6,017 nt of DNA. Origin: CAZYEI01 sp964646425 (GTDB lineage: Bacteria > Bacillota_I > Bacilli_A > RFN20 > JAISJY01). The DNA is taken from NCBI GenBank assembly GCA_964646425.1, contig CAZYEI010000059.1, positions 1 to 6,017 on the forward strand. The letters run 5' to 3'. The position numbers and the translations under genes were made by a program. The notes beneath the pieces were generated by a model, which searched no databases, was not told the origin of the DNA, and saw only the letters and a list, made by a program, of their open reading frames with translations. Below are positions 4,712 to 6,017 of the stretch, piece by piece (the stretch's first letter is position 1; each line of letters starts with the position of its first letter).

Positions 4712-6017
4712 TTAATTATTTTCATAATCTAAAAGTCTATCTTTAGCAATATTTAAACGATTTTCATAATCTTGAAGTTTTGTTTTCTCTGCATCTATTT
4801 TTGTTTGAGGAGCCTTAGAAATAAATCCTTGATTATTCAACATTCCTTTGCAACGATTAATTTCAGCTTCAAGCTTTGTTATTTCATTTTTTAAATGTGC
4901 TATTTCTTCTGCAATATCAACCATGCCACTTAATGGAACAAACATTTCTCCAACACTTAAAATACTTGTTTTTCCTTTTTCAGTTGGTTCAAAAGAATCT
5001 GTAATAGTTAAATTATTGGCATAAGTAAATTTAGCAATATATTTTTGATTACTAATAAATGAATTTCGAATATCATCTTTAGAAATCACTAAAACAATAT
5101 CTATTAATTTGCTTGGAACAATGTTAGCTTCATTTTTTAAAGCACGTACATTTTTTATTACTTCCATGATTCCTTCCATATAAATATCATCTTTATCATT
5201 AAATTCCAGATTAATTTCAGGCCATGTTTCTTTACATAATGAAACTTCTTTAGAGCCATGTAATGTTTGATAAATTTCTTCAGAAACAAATGGCATAAAT
5301 GGATGAATTAATTTAGTTATTGAATTTAATACATAAAATAATACATCTTTTGTTGATTGTGCGATTCTTTCATCATCACTATTTAATCCAATTTTGGCCA
5401 TTTCAATATACCAAGAGCAAAAATCATCCCATATGAAATTATATAAATATGTTCCTACAATTCCAAATTCATATTTTTCCATATTATCATTAATTGAAGA
5501 TATGGTTTTATTTAATCTTGATAAAATCCATTTATCAGGCAAAGTTAAAAACTCAAGATTAATATTTTCAAATTTATAATCGTCATCAAGATTCATCATT
5601 ACAAATCTTGATGCATTCCAAATTTTATTAATGAAATTCCAACTTGATTCTACTTTTTCTTCGCTATATCTTAAATCAAGACCAGGAGCAGAATTTGTAG
5701 TTAAAAAATATCTTAATGCATCAACACCATATTTTTCAATTACTTTCATTGGATCGACACCATTTCCAAGTGATTTAGACATTTTTCTACCTTGAGAATC
5801 TCTAATTAAACCATGAATCAATACATCAGAAAATGGTTTTTTATTTGTAAATTCAAACCCTTGAAATAACATTCTTGATACCCAGAAGAAAATGATATCA
5901 TACGCAGTAACCATTACACTTGTTGGATAGTAACGTTCTAAATCTTCAGTATTATTAGGCCATCCTAATGTAGAAAAAGGCCATAACGCACTTGAAAACC
6001 ATGTATCTAATACATCT
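4712..6017 (-). CDS. valS: Valyl-tRNA synthetase, C-terminal half (5' end outside window)
   Basis: A class I aminoacyl-tRNA synthetase that charges tRNA-Val in the cytoplasm. The visible 434 residues begin with DVLDTWFSSALWPFSTLGWP, a ValRS catalytic-domain signature. KMSKS follows at visible residues 78-82 (5771-5785), the ATP-binding loop that completes the active site. An anticodon-binding helical domain covers about 160-295 and includes WDDFCSWYIEMAK. The C-terminal coiled coil, about 364-434 (EEIAHLKNEITKLEAEINRCK and onwards), is the ValRS-specific tRNA-binding arm. Bacterial ValRS is about 880 residues, so the HIGH motif and editing domain lie beyond position 6017. No ATG within this segment is the true start; the reading frame stays open to the window edge. 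A T-box leader, common for such genes in Bacillota, would also be outside. A terminator follows the stop codon. Confidence 0.97.
   Translation of the reverse strand, partial: DVLDTWFSSALWPFSTLGWPNNTEDLERYYPTSVMVTAYDIIFFWVSRMLFQGFEFTNKKPFSDVLIHGLIRDSQGRKMSKSLGNGVDPMKVIEKYGVDALRYFLTTNSAPGLDLRYSEEKVESSWNFINKIWNASRFVMMNLDDDYKFENINLEFLTLPDKWILSRLNKTISSINDNMEKYEFGIVGTYLYNFIWDDFCSWYIEMAKIGLNSDDERIAQSTKDVLFYVLNSITKLIHPFMPFVSEEIYQTLHGSKEVSLCKETWPEINLEFNDKDDIYMEGIMEVIKNVRALKNEANIVPSKLIDIVLVISKDDIRNSFISNQKYIAKFTYANNLTITDSFEPTEKGKTSILSVGEMFVPLSGMVDIAEEIAHLKNEITKLEAEINRCKGMLNNQGFISKAPQTKIDAEKTKLQDYENRLNIAKDRLLDYENN

Noticed and set aside
5394..5579. Plus-strand 61-residue open frame
   Set aside because: It is antisense to the well-conserved anticodon-binding region of valS, with no independent evidence of coding.

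Overview
The window is very AT-rich, and every supportable gene lies on the minus strand, so transcription runs from position 6017 towards 1. Gene content and order point to an endospore-forming, low-GC member of the Bacillota. The order valS, radC, minC, minD, spoIVFA, spoIVFB, rplU is a shortened version of the block known from Bacillus subtilis, where folC, comC, spoIIB and maf lie between valS and radC and mreBCD lies between radC and minC. All those intervening genes are absent here. The extreme AT bias and compact layout suggest an Erysipelotrichales- or RF39-like lineage of Bacilli, but that placement is inference. TGA appears to be a stop codon, and conserved tryptophans are read from TGG, so the mycoplasma code is not indicated.

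In the direction of transcription there are four units. (1) The 3' half of valS (valyl-tRNA synthetase) ends in a strong intrinsic terminator at 4671-4710. (2) A 68-residue peptide gene with a bacteriocin-type leader and one membrane segment overlaps radC by ATGA, and the pair ends in a terminator at 3722-3756. (3) minC, minD, spoIVFA, spoIVFB and a gene for an FMN-binding lipoprotein form an apparent five-gene operon. It has two overlaps (32 and 20 nt), two gaps under 50 nt, and a long AT-rich hairpin terminator at 375-455. (4) rplU (ribosomal protein L21, partial) has its own sigma-A-type promoter and an L21 leader that probably mediates autoregulation.

MinC and MinD inhibit FtsZ assembly and position the division septum. 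SpoIVFA and SpoIVFB are the regulator and the intramembrane protease that activate pro-sigma-K in the sporulating mother cell of B. subtilis. The most unusual items are the small leader-bearing peptide coupled to radC, the covalently flavinylated-type lipoprotein at the end of the min/spoIVF operon, and a SpoIVFB that keeps its catalytic residues at the B. subtilis numbers but has a shortened C-terminal domain. No mobile elements, CRISPR arrays, tRNAs or rRNAs were seen, and no stretch longer than about 300 bases lacks a gene or an assigned regulatory element.
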